Assembly: GCA_905221605.1 (NCBI GenBank)
Contig: CAJNDS010001635.1
Coordinates: 707,683-771,682, forward strand
Length of the DNA stretch: 64,000 nt
Direction of reading: 5' to 3'
Source of the DNA: Symbiodinium natans
Taxonomy: Eukaryota; Sar; Dinophyceae; Suessiales; Symbiodiniaceae
Part shown: positions 51,925-63,900 of the stretch, in pieces
Layout: each line of letters starts with the position of its first letter
How positions within the stretch are numbered: the first letter of the stretch is position 1
Notes under the pieces: model-generated
What the model saw: the letters and a program-made list of their open reading frames with translations, nothing else
What the model was told of the DNA's origin: nothing
The model's database searches: none
Translations under genes and position numbers: made by a program

Positions 51925-54253
51925 TCGCTCTTTGAAGCGTCATCTTGCTCTTCACTTAGGGTTCATGCCGTACGGACTTCACAGAAGAGGGGTTCCTCTG
52001 CCCATGAGCATGGCCAGCAGGACTGGCAAGTTACGCAGGCTTTGAGGCTCCCAGGTACAGTAGTGGCTACCCCCCCTTCAGTCCTATGCTTGGTAAACTC
52101 GGACTTTCCCACAGAAGAGGACTACGTATGTGACAGAAGCAAGGACTTTCCCACAGAAGAGAAGAGAGTGGTCAGGTGCAGTGGGGCAACCGCCACGTCA
52201 GTGTGCTTCAGAAGCCCCCCGGCTGGGTCGCAACCTATCTGCAAGCTGGGGCTTAGGGCTTTTCATATGACTTCTAGCCAGGAATTGAACTTTGAGGGCA
52301 TTCCCTGCTAGGGCGGCGCCGGACAGGTCGCAAAGCCAGCCTCAATACCTATAGGCGGGTAGAAAAACCATCAAGCCTTTAGGGCCCCTGGACTTCAAGC
52401 CCCCAGGATCCAAATTTCAGTCGGGTTTCGAGTTTGGAGTATGGGGTGCAGGGTTTAGTGCAAGTCCGGAACCCTCGTCCGAGGTCTTCACAAGCCCAGG
52501 CCTCCAGGACCACAAGAGGCCCGAAGGGGGGCTTGGTTTTGGGCGTTTTCGGGTTTCGGGTTTAGGGTTTAGGGTGGAGGCGTGGGGGAAGCTTCGGGGA
52601 AACCGAAAGCTTCGACACCCCGAGCAGCTGATCGGGGTTCCGATGCCTTTGGTCTCTATCGGGTTCAAGGGGTTTGGGGTGGGAGACTTTGTGGATGTAC
52701 TGTACAGGCCGTAGTGTGACGCACTCCCATGACTAGAAGGAATCCCGTTCCCAGATCCCTGCCCACTGACTTGGTCAATATCATCTTCTCGCCAACAGCA
52801 GGCAGATGGTTTCCTGGATCCAGGCTGCTCCAGCGATTGGGCGTGTAGGATCTTGATGGATCTTGTGATCTTCGGAGAACGATGATGCTCTTTGCCGAAG
52901 TCTTAGCGCAGGCTGCAAGGGTCGGAAGTGTCTCTGGCGATCCACCTCATACCTTGTTCTACGTTCAGTATCCACGCATGCTTCGATCCTGCTCCAGCAA
53001 CGCCACCTGCGAAGCCATGCCAGGCCAAGAGCGAGCAGCCCATAACCCGCGACCAGCGTGCAGACTATGGCGCACTCCCTGGAGAATTGAGGGAAGAACC
53101 CAGGGGGAGCAGGGTAAAGGATGCGTGTCGGAGTGCCGGGTCCCCGAGCTACTCTACCCCCTCATCCTTGCTTGCTATATAGTTTAGGGTTTAGGGTTTG
53201 GGCAAAAGGGTTTGCGGCAAAGCCTCAAATCGGCGACTGAGCCCAGGCTTCGTCCACCGGCTGGACCGGAATACTTCCGGCGCTCTCCTGCTGGCGCAGC
53301 GCCGCACCCGGCTTTACATAGGTTCCCCTTAAAGGCTCTAACACCCTAAACCCTAGACCCTCAACCCTAAACCCTCCATTGGGGGGAGGGTTCATAAGGC
53401 GGTGCTTCGAAGTTCACCTCAGCAAATCCATGTTGAACCTCACTTGGCATCGGTCCGATTGCTTTGGGCTGCTTCAAACTTGGGGCCTCTCACCTGGACT
53501 ATTCTTCTGGCTTCTACATGAGGCAAAATAATGCCGAACTTCCAACCCAAGTCTGTTCTCCATCCCAGATATCTACCCCGTAGCCCTGAGATTACAAGAA
53601 GAAGTGGGGATGACCTTTACAAATCCCCTTGAAAACTAGAGAAGAGACGCCCTGTTCCACTTTAGTGCAAAAGAGCAATGCAAAAGTCGTCGGGGCCCCC
53701 TAAGCTGGGGTTTGTTCTAAGTCGGAGTCCTGGTGGTTCTTTTGCCTTTCAAAGGGGACACGGGTAGAAGTCATATCTTCTAAGTAGTATTCGGTGTACA
53801 TCTCCCTGCTTAAAAATTACCACCTTCAAGCAAACCCTTAGCCTTAAACCCTTTAAACTGACGGCCACGAACCTTTTCTGGGGCCTTTGCTAGTGGACTC
53901 TCCGAGGACCTACGAAGGTTACTTCGCCGCCAAGCTCGAGTTCAATGCCCGCAGGGCCGGCGCCTCAAACCCTCACTGTAGGTCCTATAGAGTTAATGTT
54001 AAGCCATGTTAAGCCCTAAACCCTAAAAAACAATTGCCCTTCAATCCCTCAGGCCTTAAAAGCAGGCCACGCCTCGAAGCTCGCCCCGAAACCTTCGGTC
54101 CTACACCCTGAGTTAGGATTGAGGGGCTTAGGGCTTAGGGGATCAGAGGCAAGAGTTCTGTAGGATCCCACCCCCCAGCCCCAAAAAACTCTTTAAAACT
54201 TGAAAGCCCCTCAACCCCAGTCCACAAACCCGACGCTCTGGGCCATGTTCCTG

Positions 54254-54352
54254 TGGGTAGTAGGCCCGTTGTATATAATATACCCTCCCCTATTGGGTTT
54301 AAGAGGCTTATATTTAGGAAACTTGTTCAGAGGGTTTTAAGGGCCATCTTAG
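54254..54352. mobile_element. Family B element, intergenic
   Basis: 'GTAGGCCCGTTG', 'ATTGGGTTTAAGAGGCTTAT', 'GAGGGTTTTAAGGGCCATCT' and a final TAG match family B order. No duplication is resolved. Confidence 0.65.
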
Positions 54353-54599
54353 TACTGTGGGCTGCTGTTAAGTCAAGGCCCCTGATCTTTTCAGAAGAAT
54401 GTGCTAAAGGACTCGTTGGGAAGCCCCCCTGCGGGAGGAGGGCCTACCTATCAGGACCGACATGCCGATCTTCTTTACCTTAAACCCGAAACCCTAAACC
54501 CCTGAGGGGGGGATGGGGGACCTCTTAAAATGTTCAGCCAGTTTGCTTCTTGAAAGTTAGTGACGTGCGGAGTTTTTTTCCGGGAACCGGGGCGGGAAA

Positions 54600-54690
54600 G
54601 TGCACCGGGCTGGCTGCGGAAGCACTCCGAAGGGCTTGCGGAAACACATCTCTGCCGGAGCTCCCGCGGAAGCAACGACACAAATCTATT
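54600..54690 (+). repeat. Dispersed GC-rich repeat, copy 2
   Basis: 'GGGCTTGCGGAAACACATCT' and 'AGCTCCCGCGGAAGCAACG' match 5795-5860 closely. Confidence 0.5.
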
Positions 54691-57600
54691 TTTTCTGACG
54701 GGGGAGGAAGCAGCAGAAACTCCCTTAGGACGGAAAAGTTTTTTGGCCACCTCCGCAACACTCCTTCTTGTATATTTTTCCACCGCGCACAACCACCCAA
54801 GTCTCGCGCCTTAGCAACTTGGGGAACTGCGCGTGCAAAAAACAACCTGAAACCATGCCCGCCCTTCCCTATCCACTACGCGTTCCAAGCAGTCAGCCGC
54901 TCGAAGTTTCAGCAGTGTTTCGTCGAGCTGGCTTTGGGTCACCCGACACGTGTTCGAGTTTAGACCACAGCTCACCTGGGACCCAAACCCCTAGGCCCTA
55001 AGCCCCCTAAAACTTCCAAGAATTGCTGGGAGAGGGTACACTGCTGAGTTGCGGGCCTCAGTTTGAGGCCGAAAGGCTTAGGGTTTAGGATCTTTCTCTT
55101 TAAACTTCGGTCAAGGTCACGAAGCGATACCTGGCCTTGTGTGTGGGCCACTTCTCCAAGGACTTCAGCCAGCGCATGGCTTCGGCTTTCAAGATCTCGG
55201 GTCTCTGAGGCTTCAGGGGGTTTCAGGGTGTTGCGTCGGCCTGCCAAGCCCTCGCAGCATTGGACGCCGCAGAACGGTCAGCACAGGAAGCACGTGGAAG
55301 GAAATGGGCATTTCCCAAAACAAGGAGTCATTCCCCCTAACATACCCCAAATGCTAGAATCCTCATTATAGGAACCCCCCAAAAAATCTTACCATATAAT
55401 ACCATAATACCAAAATAATACCATACGAGACCCCTATTTTCGGAAGCACATGCCATGGTGGTGAAGAGTGGGTCCATGTGCCTCATGAGCGCTTCAGCGG
55501 TCGTTACTTCGGCCCTTGAGCTTCAGAAAGCTGTCATTGGATACTTCAGGGTGTAGGGTTTCGGAGTTTAGGGTTTAGGGTTTAGGGTTTGGGGTTTGGG
55601 GTTTGGGGTTTAGGGATATCAGCCTGGCTTTGCGTGGCTTTGTGGTAGCCCGACCCTTGCGAGTAGACGGTTGCAGGGTTGTTTGGGTCTGGCAGTCCTA
55701 TATGTTTTAGAATGCTGCAGGATGTGCGGATGATGACTTTCCCGCTCCTCACTGTCGAAGAGTCCCCAGGCCAGCGTTCAGAGATGAGACTCAGGCTGAG
55801 ACTGCCTCTGGCAGAACAACGCCTACTTCAGGGTTAAATGGTTCAGCACATTTTCGCCCAACTTGGGCTTTACAGCTCGGCGCTTGCGGAGCTTGCAGGT
55901 TTGCCTGAAGATCGACAAGCTTCCTCTTTTCAAGGTCTCAAAGTTCGTGAAGCTTCCAATCTGCCCTCAGCCCTGATCCTGGCTGAACCCCAAACCCCAA
56001 ACCCTAAACCCTAAAGCCGGCCTTGTGCGAGAGTGAGCGACTAAACCCTAAACCCCCCAAAGCAGTCAGCGTGTTGTAGTCTCTTTGGGCTCGGGGAGGT
56101 GTGTTGGAAAGGAGTTTCTCAATGTTTCCCTGCGACCCCCCTCTAGACTACCCCTTCAGGTTCGCCCCTGAAATAGCCTTAATTAGGCTCAATTTCCCCT
56201 AAGTAGTTTTAATTCTGGGGGGAAACTAGGGGGGGGGGGGGGTAATATATAGGGCGGTAGTAGGGGGCCCATGACAATGTGCTCAGCAGGTAACAAAACA
56301 TGGTAGTAGATTCCACTACATAGTCCTTCCTCCATGCTTGCCGAAAAAGCGGAGATCTTGGAGTTCACTGCGCAGGCACGTTTCGAAGCCTCGTGGACGA
56401 AGGAGGTCAGCACGCGAGGACGCAGGCGCCGGCTGGGTTCGCGCGGGGCAATCTAAACACTAGCATGAGCACATCTGTCGAGAGATACAGGGAGGAGGTG
56501 GCCATTCAGGAATTCTTTCGTTACCAAGGGGCTTCTTGCCGCACATTATGGCAACTTTGGGCAAGGTGCTTCAAAGGGATTACAGCAGTCTGCATGTTTC
56601 CTGGCCCGCCAGCAAGACAGACTGTTGCTATCTTATTTTAATCACTGAGGCACTGAGGCTCCTCCAAACTCTGAACTTAGAGCACCCGTCAGCCCAATGC
56701 GAATATGGCTTTGAATGCCCTGGCATGTAGAAGCAGAAATCCCAATGTTCGGGGAAATGAACCTCTCCTCTTGCAATGCTCGTTCAGCTGCCTCATGCCT
56801 GTAGGAGGTTACGCCACAATCTTTCGAAATGCACATTGAGGTGCAGCGCGTCGCTCACCTACGAGATGCATGGGGAGAGGCGTGCTTTTACCCTGCTCCC
56901 ACAAGCCACCGCACTTCTTACGCCGCTTTTGACGAATTGGAGAGCCTATGGATCCCGCCTGTCACAGGCCTGGAGCCTCTTGATCTTGCGGCTCCACACA
57001 GGCCCGCTTGCCCAGCATGTTGGGTTTTGCGGCGGGTTTGGGGATGTCCGTTTTTGGGAGCTTAGGGTTGTTTTTTCTTCTTTTTTTGCGAGGCTCTAGC
57101 CTCGCTTGTACACGCTTAGTGCATGCACACTCACTGGCAAGCTCACATTTACGTAGTCGATCTTCGTTGATTTTTCTTGTGTGGCCATGCAACAGAACAC
57201 TGCCCCAACATCATGCCAGCACCCAAGCAGCATCCGGCTCCAAGCTCAGACACAGGAGATCTTCAGCTAAGGATTAGGAAGCCTTTTATAGGGATTAGGG
57301 CTGAGGGCAGATTGGAAGCTTCCTATCTGCTGAGTTCCATCTTCACAACCATCCAGCATCGGCACGCCGGTAGAGCCGCCTCAAAGATGTTTTCCGAAGT
57401 CATGTGGTCAAGATTCGTGTCAAACTGCATAAACCCTGGGAAAAAAGACCCTAAACCCTATACCCTATACCCTATACTCCTAGGTAGGATAAGGGGGACC
57501 CTTAAAAGGGAACCCCGTCTTAACCCTCTTCTGGCTCTCTTCAACAGGGACCTCAGTCAGAGGGTCTATATCCCCAAGGGCCCCCTAATCCTATTCCAGG

Positions 57601-58077
57601 CCGCACCCACCAAATTCGCGCGCACTGCGCCCATCTTGGCCATCCCCTGGCGGCGGATCAGGCAACCTGTTGCGGTTTAGGGTTCAGGGTTCAGGGTTTA
57701 GGGTTTAGGGTTTAGGGTTTAGGGACAGGGGTCAGTTTCGGATTTTACTTGAAAGCTCTGTCTGCAGACCCTTGTCTTGCCAAGCGTGCTCGGAGGCTCA
57801 CGGGTAGCCAAAAGTAGCCAGTTCGCAACTCTAGCTGCCCTACTTATAAGGGGGTTTCCGAAAAAAGATGTACCCTTGTTAAGGGTCCCTTAACGGGATT
57901 TTGTACTATATCCCCAGCGATAGGGGCGCATGCCAAATCCCATGACTTACTCGGAGGCTCATGGGTTAACGCCAGTCCCCGGCAGAAAAGCTAAGCCGAC
58001 TCGAGTATTTGAGGGGCCTTAGTATTTAGAATAGGTTTGTAGGGTTTAGGGAAAGTTTAGGGTTTAGGGTTTATAGT

Positions 58078-58140
58078 ATGAATATAAAGGGACCGTAAGG
58101 GAATAATACTAGTAACTATTCCGACCCCTGTATTAGGGGC
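58078..58140 (-). mobile_element. Family I short element, copy 4 (reverse)
   Basis: Read on the minus strand it gives 'GGGTCGGAATAGTTACTAGT', then 'ATTCCCTTACGGTCCCTTTA', as in copies 1 and 3. Confidence 0.5.
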
Positions 58141-58858
58141 ATCTTTCAGCTTGTAGGGCTTCGCGTTTCCCAGCTTGGCTTCGCCATGTCCTGCGAGTCG
58201 ACACCCTGTATCGACCCGCGGTTTAGAGTTTAAGGCTTAGGGTTTAGGGTTTAGGGCTCGGATGCGCGAGGCATATGGGGGCAGCAGCCTCGCCGGCTGT
58301 TCACGCGCACCCCGACTGAGCAAGAGTTGGTTCCAGTTTGGGTGTTGATCTAAGTTAAGGACCCTTTTCGGCTCGGCAACCACCGTAAGAGCTTATAAAG
58401 AAGATCTGTAAGTTGCTCTGCAATATGACTCAGACAGGGGGGGCCATAGTGTTGGGCTTCAGGCCTTGTTGAAATACTAATGCCCCAAATCAGTTGCAAA
58501 AGGGTCCGTTGCTTGTTCAATCTGGGTTCAAAAAGGGTCCGTTGCTAGCTACGGTAGTCCCCGCCACCCTCCACCGTCCTACTGCACTCCCGCAGCCCCA
58601 CTCTTGGGATGCTGGTTGGGGATCTGTGGGAATTACAGGAGTGCGTCGGCTCACGTTTCACAAGAGCTGGCGGCCAAAGGCTCCCATGGTGTTGGGCTTG
58701 CAGCTTTGGGCTTGCGTTTTTGAAGGTTTGGGGCGAATTGAAGGCTACAGGGGTTTGCCATGAGACTTCGAAGCCTCGACGCAACGGCAGTTGGCTTTTC
58801 CTGGGCGGGCTTGAGTGCGAAATCGGCGAAACTCACCATCATGAATGAACCCAAAACG

Positions 58859-58898
<40 letters not shown>
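58859..58898. repeat. (CA)n microsatellite
   Basis: About twenty CA dinucleotides without interruption. Confidence 0.97.
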
Positions 58899-60415
58899 CC
58901 ACAGCAACTAATTGTGCAACCTTTTTCTCCTAGGAAGCCAAAGGCAAAGGGTCATGAGTCGGAGAATGGGTTGCAACGTGTTTCGGATTCCAAGGATTGG
59001 GTTTGCACACCCTCTTTGACACCCTCGTTGAAGTTGGGGACTAAAAGGGGTGATACATATCATGTTGATTACTTATAGAGTTCTTAAGGGAGGGGAGTTC
59101 AAGGAGGTTATGGAACCCAAGGTTCCCTAATACTCCCCACGATCGCCTTTCTGCCACACACCCTGAACCGAGGTCTTTCTCCACTCTTTCCAGCTGCGTT
59201 TGGCGACGCCGCTGGCAGATGGAGCCGAAGGCCCATACCTCAACCTAAACGCATTGCATGCTCGCACAAAGCAGCTAAACTGAGGGCCGCGTTATTTGGC
59301 AAGTCCTTCTCCTGTCTACGCTTGCCGTTAAAGCCCTGAAAAGTAAGAAGACCCGGAGAAAATCCAAGGGGCGGGAAATCAAGGCTTCCAGGATGCATGG
59401 GAAGCGCAGCTCACTCGGCTGATCCGTCTAAACCTTCGCCCAAGGCTCCAGCCCTAAACCCTAAACCTTAACCCTTAACCCTTACCACTACCCATCAACC
59501 GCTCGCCTATGCGAAGCTAGGGTTGAAGAACAAGAAGTTGCAACGAAGCCCTGCAGCTTCGTCCTTCCTGTGACCTGACCACACCCGACCAAGAGTTCTA
59601 GGGCAGCTTGTGCTAAGTTCGACGCTCATGGTTTGAGGGCTTGCAGACTGCTTCGTCTCATGCAACACGTTGTCACTGCGAAGCCCTGTCCAACCAGCAA
59701 CCCTATAAACCCTGACCTCCCCGAAGCTGCGGGCAGATGCCGCCGGCTGGACAGTCGATGCCTTCTCCCCGCTACCAGATGACCTGCACACGGCATGGCC
59801 CTCACAATGAAAGAAGGGTTTAGGGCATTAGGGTTCAGGATTTAGGGGAGTTAGAGTTTGCACAGGCTTTGAGAGCTTCCATGTCTTGGTTGACGAGCAT
59901 GAAATGCTGAAGTGCATGTAGAATGCCGCTAGACTTCTCGATCAGATGGCATGCATGCTGCATCTAGAGCATGCCGCGATCCCCTTGGCGAATGAATCCG
60001 AGGTGCTTGCTCAGATGAGCTGCGAAACTGCAGCATGCGCGGCTGCATTGTCTAGTTGGCTGAAGAAAAGGCCCCAAGTGCTTTAGCTAGCAGATGAAGT
60101 CCCGAAGGTGAGGATATGGGCTGAGGGTGCAGAGCATAGTGTTGCAGACAAAATTTCGCGATATTATCGATTGTCTTTTTCGGGGATCAGAGTTGAGATA
60201 TCATGGGGTTCTATGTAGAGGCGCACAAACAAAGCTTCCACTATAGGAGTCGGAAGAATTTCTAATTTGTGGCCCCTGTATAAGTATACTATACAATAAC
60301 CCCCCCCCCCCCCCAAAAAAAAAAAACTATTCGAATTATTATCAATCAACGCGCGAACCCATGTCTCCCGCTTTCAAAAAATAATGCTGTGTTGTTCCTT
60401 TGGCTGTGAGCTGCT

Positions 60416-60419
60416 CCTC

Positions 60420-60505
<86 letters not shown>

Positions 60506-60720
60506 GCTACTGCTACTGCTACTGCTACTGCTACTGCTACTGCTACTGCTACTGCTACTGCTACTGCTACTGCTACTGCTACTGCTACTGCTACTGCTAC
60601 TGCGACGACGACGACGCCGCCGCGGCGACGGCGCCTGCGCCTGCGCCTGCGCCTGCGCCTGCGCCTGCGCCTGCGACTGCGACTGCGACTGCGACTTGCG
60701 ATCGCGCCTGCGGCTATGAC
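60416..60720. repeat. Compound trinucleotide/hexanucleotide microsatellite
   Basis: (CTA)n at about 60418-60503, then (CTGCTA)n to ~60600, then (CGA)n and (GCCTGC)n, then (GACTGC)n. The stepwise change of unit shows nested expansion. Frames of 107-153 codons read poly-Leu, poly-Tyr or poly-Ser on the two strands and are not credited as genes. Confidence 0.95.
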
Positions 60721-60939
60721 TAATTACGTTTCGAGGACGGTGAGCGCGCACCCGCTCGTGCCTAGGCTGGATTGCCATTTTCGTCCATACTGCGAGTAGG
60801 CCTCGAGAAAAAGCCATGGTCCTCGGTACGCCCATCGAGTCTCTCTTACTTTCCCCTTAGTGTTGACACGTGGAACAATGAACAAGTTCATCGTCTCGTT
60901 GGATGATTGGATCAAGGGTTTGGGAAGTGAAGTAGGCTC

Positions 60940-63900
60940 ATGGTGACAGATGCGATCTTGTTGTTTGACTTCTTTGGTCTCAACAAGTTAAACACCCCGA
61001 GAAGACAAACAAACATGCCTGGACTCTTGTCAACTCATGCGTTGAAAGCACTTTGGCTGGCACGCCTTGCTCCTGTGCCGATGCTTTGCTCTCGAGTCCT
61101 CACGGTGGCTTTGCACGTCTGTGCGGCGGCTGCTTTACCGACAAAGTCGGAACTGAAGAATAACACCTTTCACATTCTGCAGCCTCCATCGCAGGACAGA
61201 GCACGTGATCTGGCATCGGGCTGCTTAATCGAGAGAAGCTACATGTCGTGTTTTACAGCTTGTCTTTCACCTGTTCGCAATCATCACCTTGCATCCTGCG
61301 AGGACGGAACTGGCTGTGGTCTTGGTGATGACTATGAGTTTGTTGTGAGAATACCTGAAGACGGACCCAATGAGCAGGACATGGTCATCGAGTTTTTTGG
61401 CGGAGGTGCTTTGCTTTAGAAGCCACGACATGACTGTAGTATGGCTGCTGGACAACAATCCTAATCACTTCTGGCAGGAAGGTTAGCTAGCTTACATAAG
61501 ACCCAGCACTGGGGGCTTCAATGTGCTGTGAAAGTGGATGATGGGAGGTGGCTGTTGGAACTATGAAACCTGCAACGCCACGACGACGGGCTTTCAAGGC
61601 CCGAGGTCTTGTGGTCGAGGGTCCTGGGTCCAAGATCAAAATGTAAAATTTGTGCATCCGTCCAGGTGAGACGACCAGATACTGGATTTCGTTCAATGCC
61701 GTGGCTGCTGCTAAGACCTTCCTCGGAGACAGAGTAACATTGTGCAAGCTGCCACTGCTGGGGGATGGAATCTGGGATTTCTGCAGAGAGGACAACCCAT
61801 ACAGGTGGGTGTGGGGAGGGCTTGGGCGTGAAAGTCCGTAAAAGGCTGTGACGTTGTAATGATGCCGTTGTTCCCTTTATATGTAATGGTGCGGTGAGTT
61901 AGCATCCAGTGATTGAGAAGGTTGGGCTGAGGGCGCTTTGATCTGGAGGACATGGACCTACGTCAGCTTGCCGTACTGTACAGGGGACCAGCATTTGGGA
62001 AGCAACATCGCGACGTACCCGGACGGAAATGGTAGTGCCATGCAGGTTCGGCACTTGGGTGCGCTGAACGTTGATTCCGTCTTGAGATGGGCGAAGCAAG
62101 AGCACCTTGTCTGCCAGCAGCATGGAGCAGAGCAATGCGCAGGTGGATTTTCTGCCCGATCCGGAAACACCCCTATTCCTTTTCTTAGGGGTTGGGTTCC
62201 CTTATCAAAACGGATGCCCTTCTACATTTCTACCAGCAGGTTTTTTTTTGCATCCTGGAAGATCAGGTTCCCGGCCCTCCAGCGCATACACGTCATCGGG
62301 GAGTCTGCCGGCGGTTGGGCAGTTTTTGCATGGACGCGGCAGGCAAGGCCTTCGCAACCCGCACTTCCCCATCGGTTTGAGGATTGGGGTTTAGGGTTTA
62401 GGGTTCGGGAAGCCTTTGCTTGGGCAGTTTCTGGCAACACCCACAGGAGTCCGGATGCAAAAAGGGGCCCGAACCCCATGCAACATGCTGATAAAGGTCA
62501 GGATTTGATTCTGGACGCGTGGGGGTCTCCCCTTCCCCACTGCATGACGCACATGAACCTATATCCCCCTTGGGTTTTTTTATTTTGTTTATATAAAACC
62601 CAAGGAGGATATTAAAGATATTATGTTTTTTAGGTTCTAAAGGGAGCACATGAACAGATCGCTCTACGATGGCCGATTGCCACAGTGTCCGGTTGGTCGG
62701 ACTCTGCACTCCACCTGCTTTGCCCTGGTGAAGTCTGTCACCAGACACTGCCGTGACGTGGAGAAAAGGAAGACATTAGAAGAGTTAGCCTTCAGTTCGC
62801 CGAGTTGTTGGGGCCTGAGGTTCTAGCTTTGGCAGCTTCAGGGGTGAATGCGCCAGCATTAAGTTCAGAGTGGTGGCTGTTGAATTCAGAAGTGAGAGCA
62901 GACGTTGAGAAAGATGCATTACAGAACCACGTAGGGCGACTGCAGAAAGTGAAGCCCTGACCTCTTGACGCTACCTCAATATGAGCCATGCTCACAAGGC
63001 ATGTCTATCACCCCGCGCCTTCACATGCATCATGCAACAAAACAAGGAGCTGAAAACTGAAAACCGTGTGTACTCCAAATTACAGTCAAGCTCGCGAACC
63101 CCACACAACAGCTGGGAACTGGAGAGAGAGGGAGAGGGAAAGAGAGAAGAAAGTGGGAGAGAGAGGCTGTTTGGGTGGAGTCGACCCTGCTGCATGAAAA
63201 ACAGCATGCCCAGGATTGTGGACCGTGCCTGGAATGCGACGAATCCTTTGGTGGCCTCCCAGAGCTCGTACTGGAGCGCTGAGGCTCTCCAAAAACCCGA
63301 CTGGAACTTGGGAAGCTACATGGCAGAGGCATTGGAGAGCTTGGGAGGACGGATGAGCTTCGGGCTTTTCACCAGGCGGATCGCGACGAACGTCTTGTTC
63401 ATGGCTGCACTGTCTTGTAAGGTCTTCCCCGTTGCTCCACTTTTTTCCTCCATTTGCTGAGGGGATTTCCCACACATCAACAGTCAGACCATGACAGATC
63501 GAAATCATCATGGGCCCGCCAGGTCTGAAGACAGCGATCAGAAGCTCTACTGGAGCTTATTCGGGGGGCTGCCAGGAGACTGGAGCACAGGCATGGTGGC
63601 GATGGTGCGTGACATGGAGAGTCGACTCCCTCCCGCATTTCTTCGGACCTATATCGCATCTGGCTCCAGTCATGGCATGCACAGGAGCGATGACCTGTGG
63701 ACTATGGAGCATCAAGGCCCATCTGGGTGATCAAAGATCTAGGGTCTAGAGGAAGGTACATTGCCGACAAGCTCAATGTGTTGTTATCTTTTTCGTTCTG
63801 TTTGCATGCAGGTGTCAGGTTTATTGACTGGCTTGGAAACCTCAGCAGCTGCTCATTCCCACTCGAGAACATGCGTGTTTGGGATCCTTCAGTGGGATCC

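Larger units (their letters stand above)
49991..54253. other. Gene-poor region
   Basis: A GA run (50174-50206), telomere-like arrays (50123-50170), a truncated family A element and a family I element (listed), a duplicated 'ACTTTCCCACAGAAGAG' at 52103 and 52143, and scattered telomere-like units. The minus-strand frame at 51526-51924 is listed separately; nothing else is supported. Confidence 0.45.
54353..60239. other. Gene-poor region
   Basis: It holds telomere-like arrays (55560-55615, 57675-57725), a G13 run (56229-56243), a CA run (58859-58898), family I pieces and the GC-rich dispersed repeat copy 2. Frames such as 56829-57065 ('HRTSYAAFDELESLWIPPV') and minus 59507-59791 are not recognised. 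Confidence 0.4.

Noticed and set aside
60374-60835. Minus-strand 153-codon SR-like frame with a long poly-Ser tract
   Set aside because: Generated by the compound microsatellite; the opposite strand is equally open as poly-Leu and poly-Tyr.
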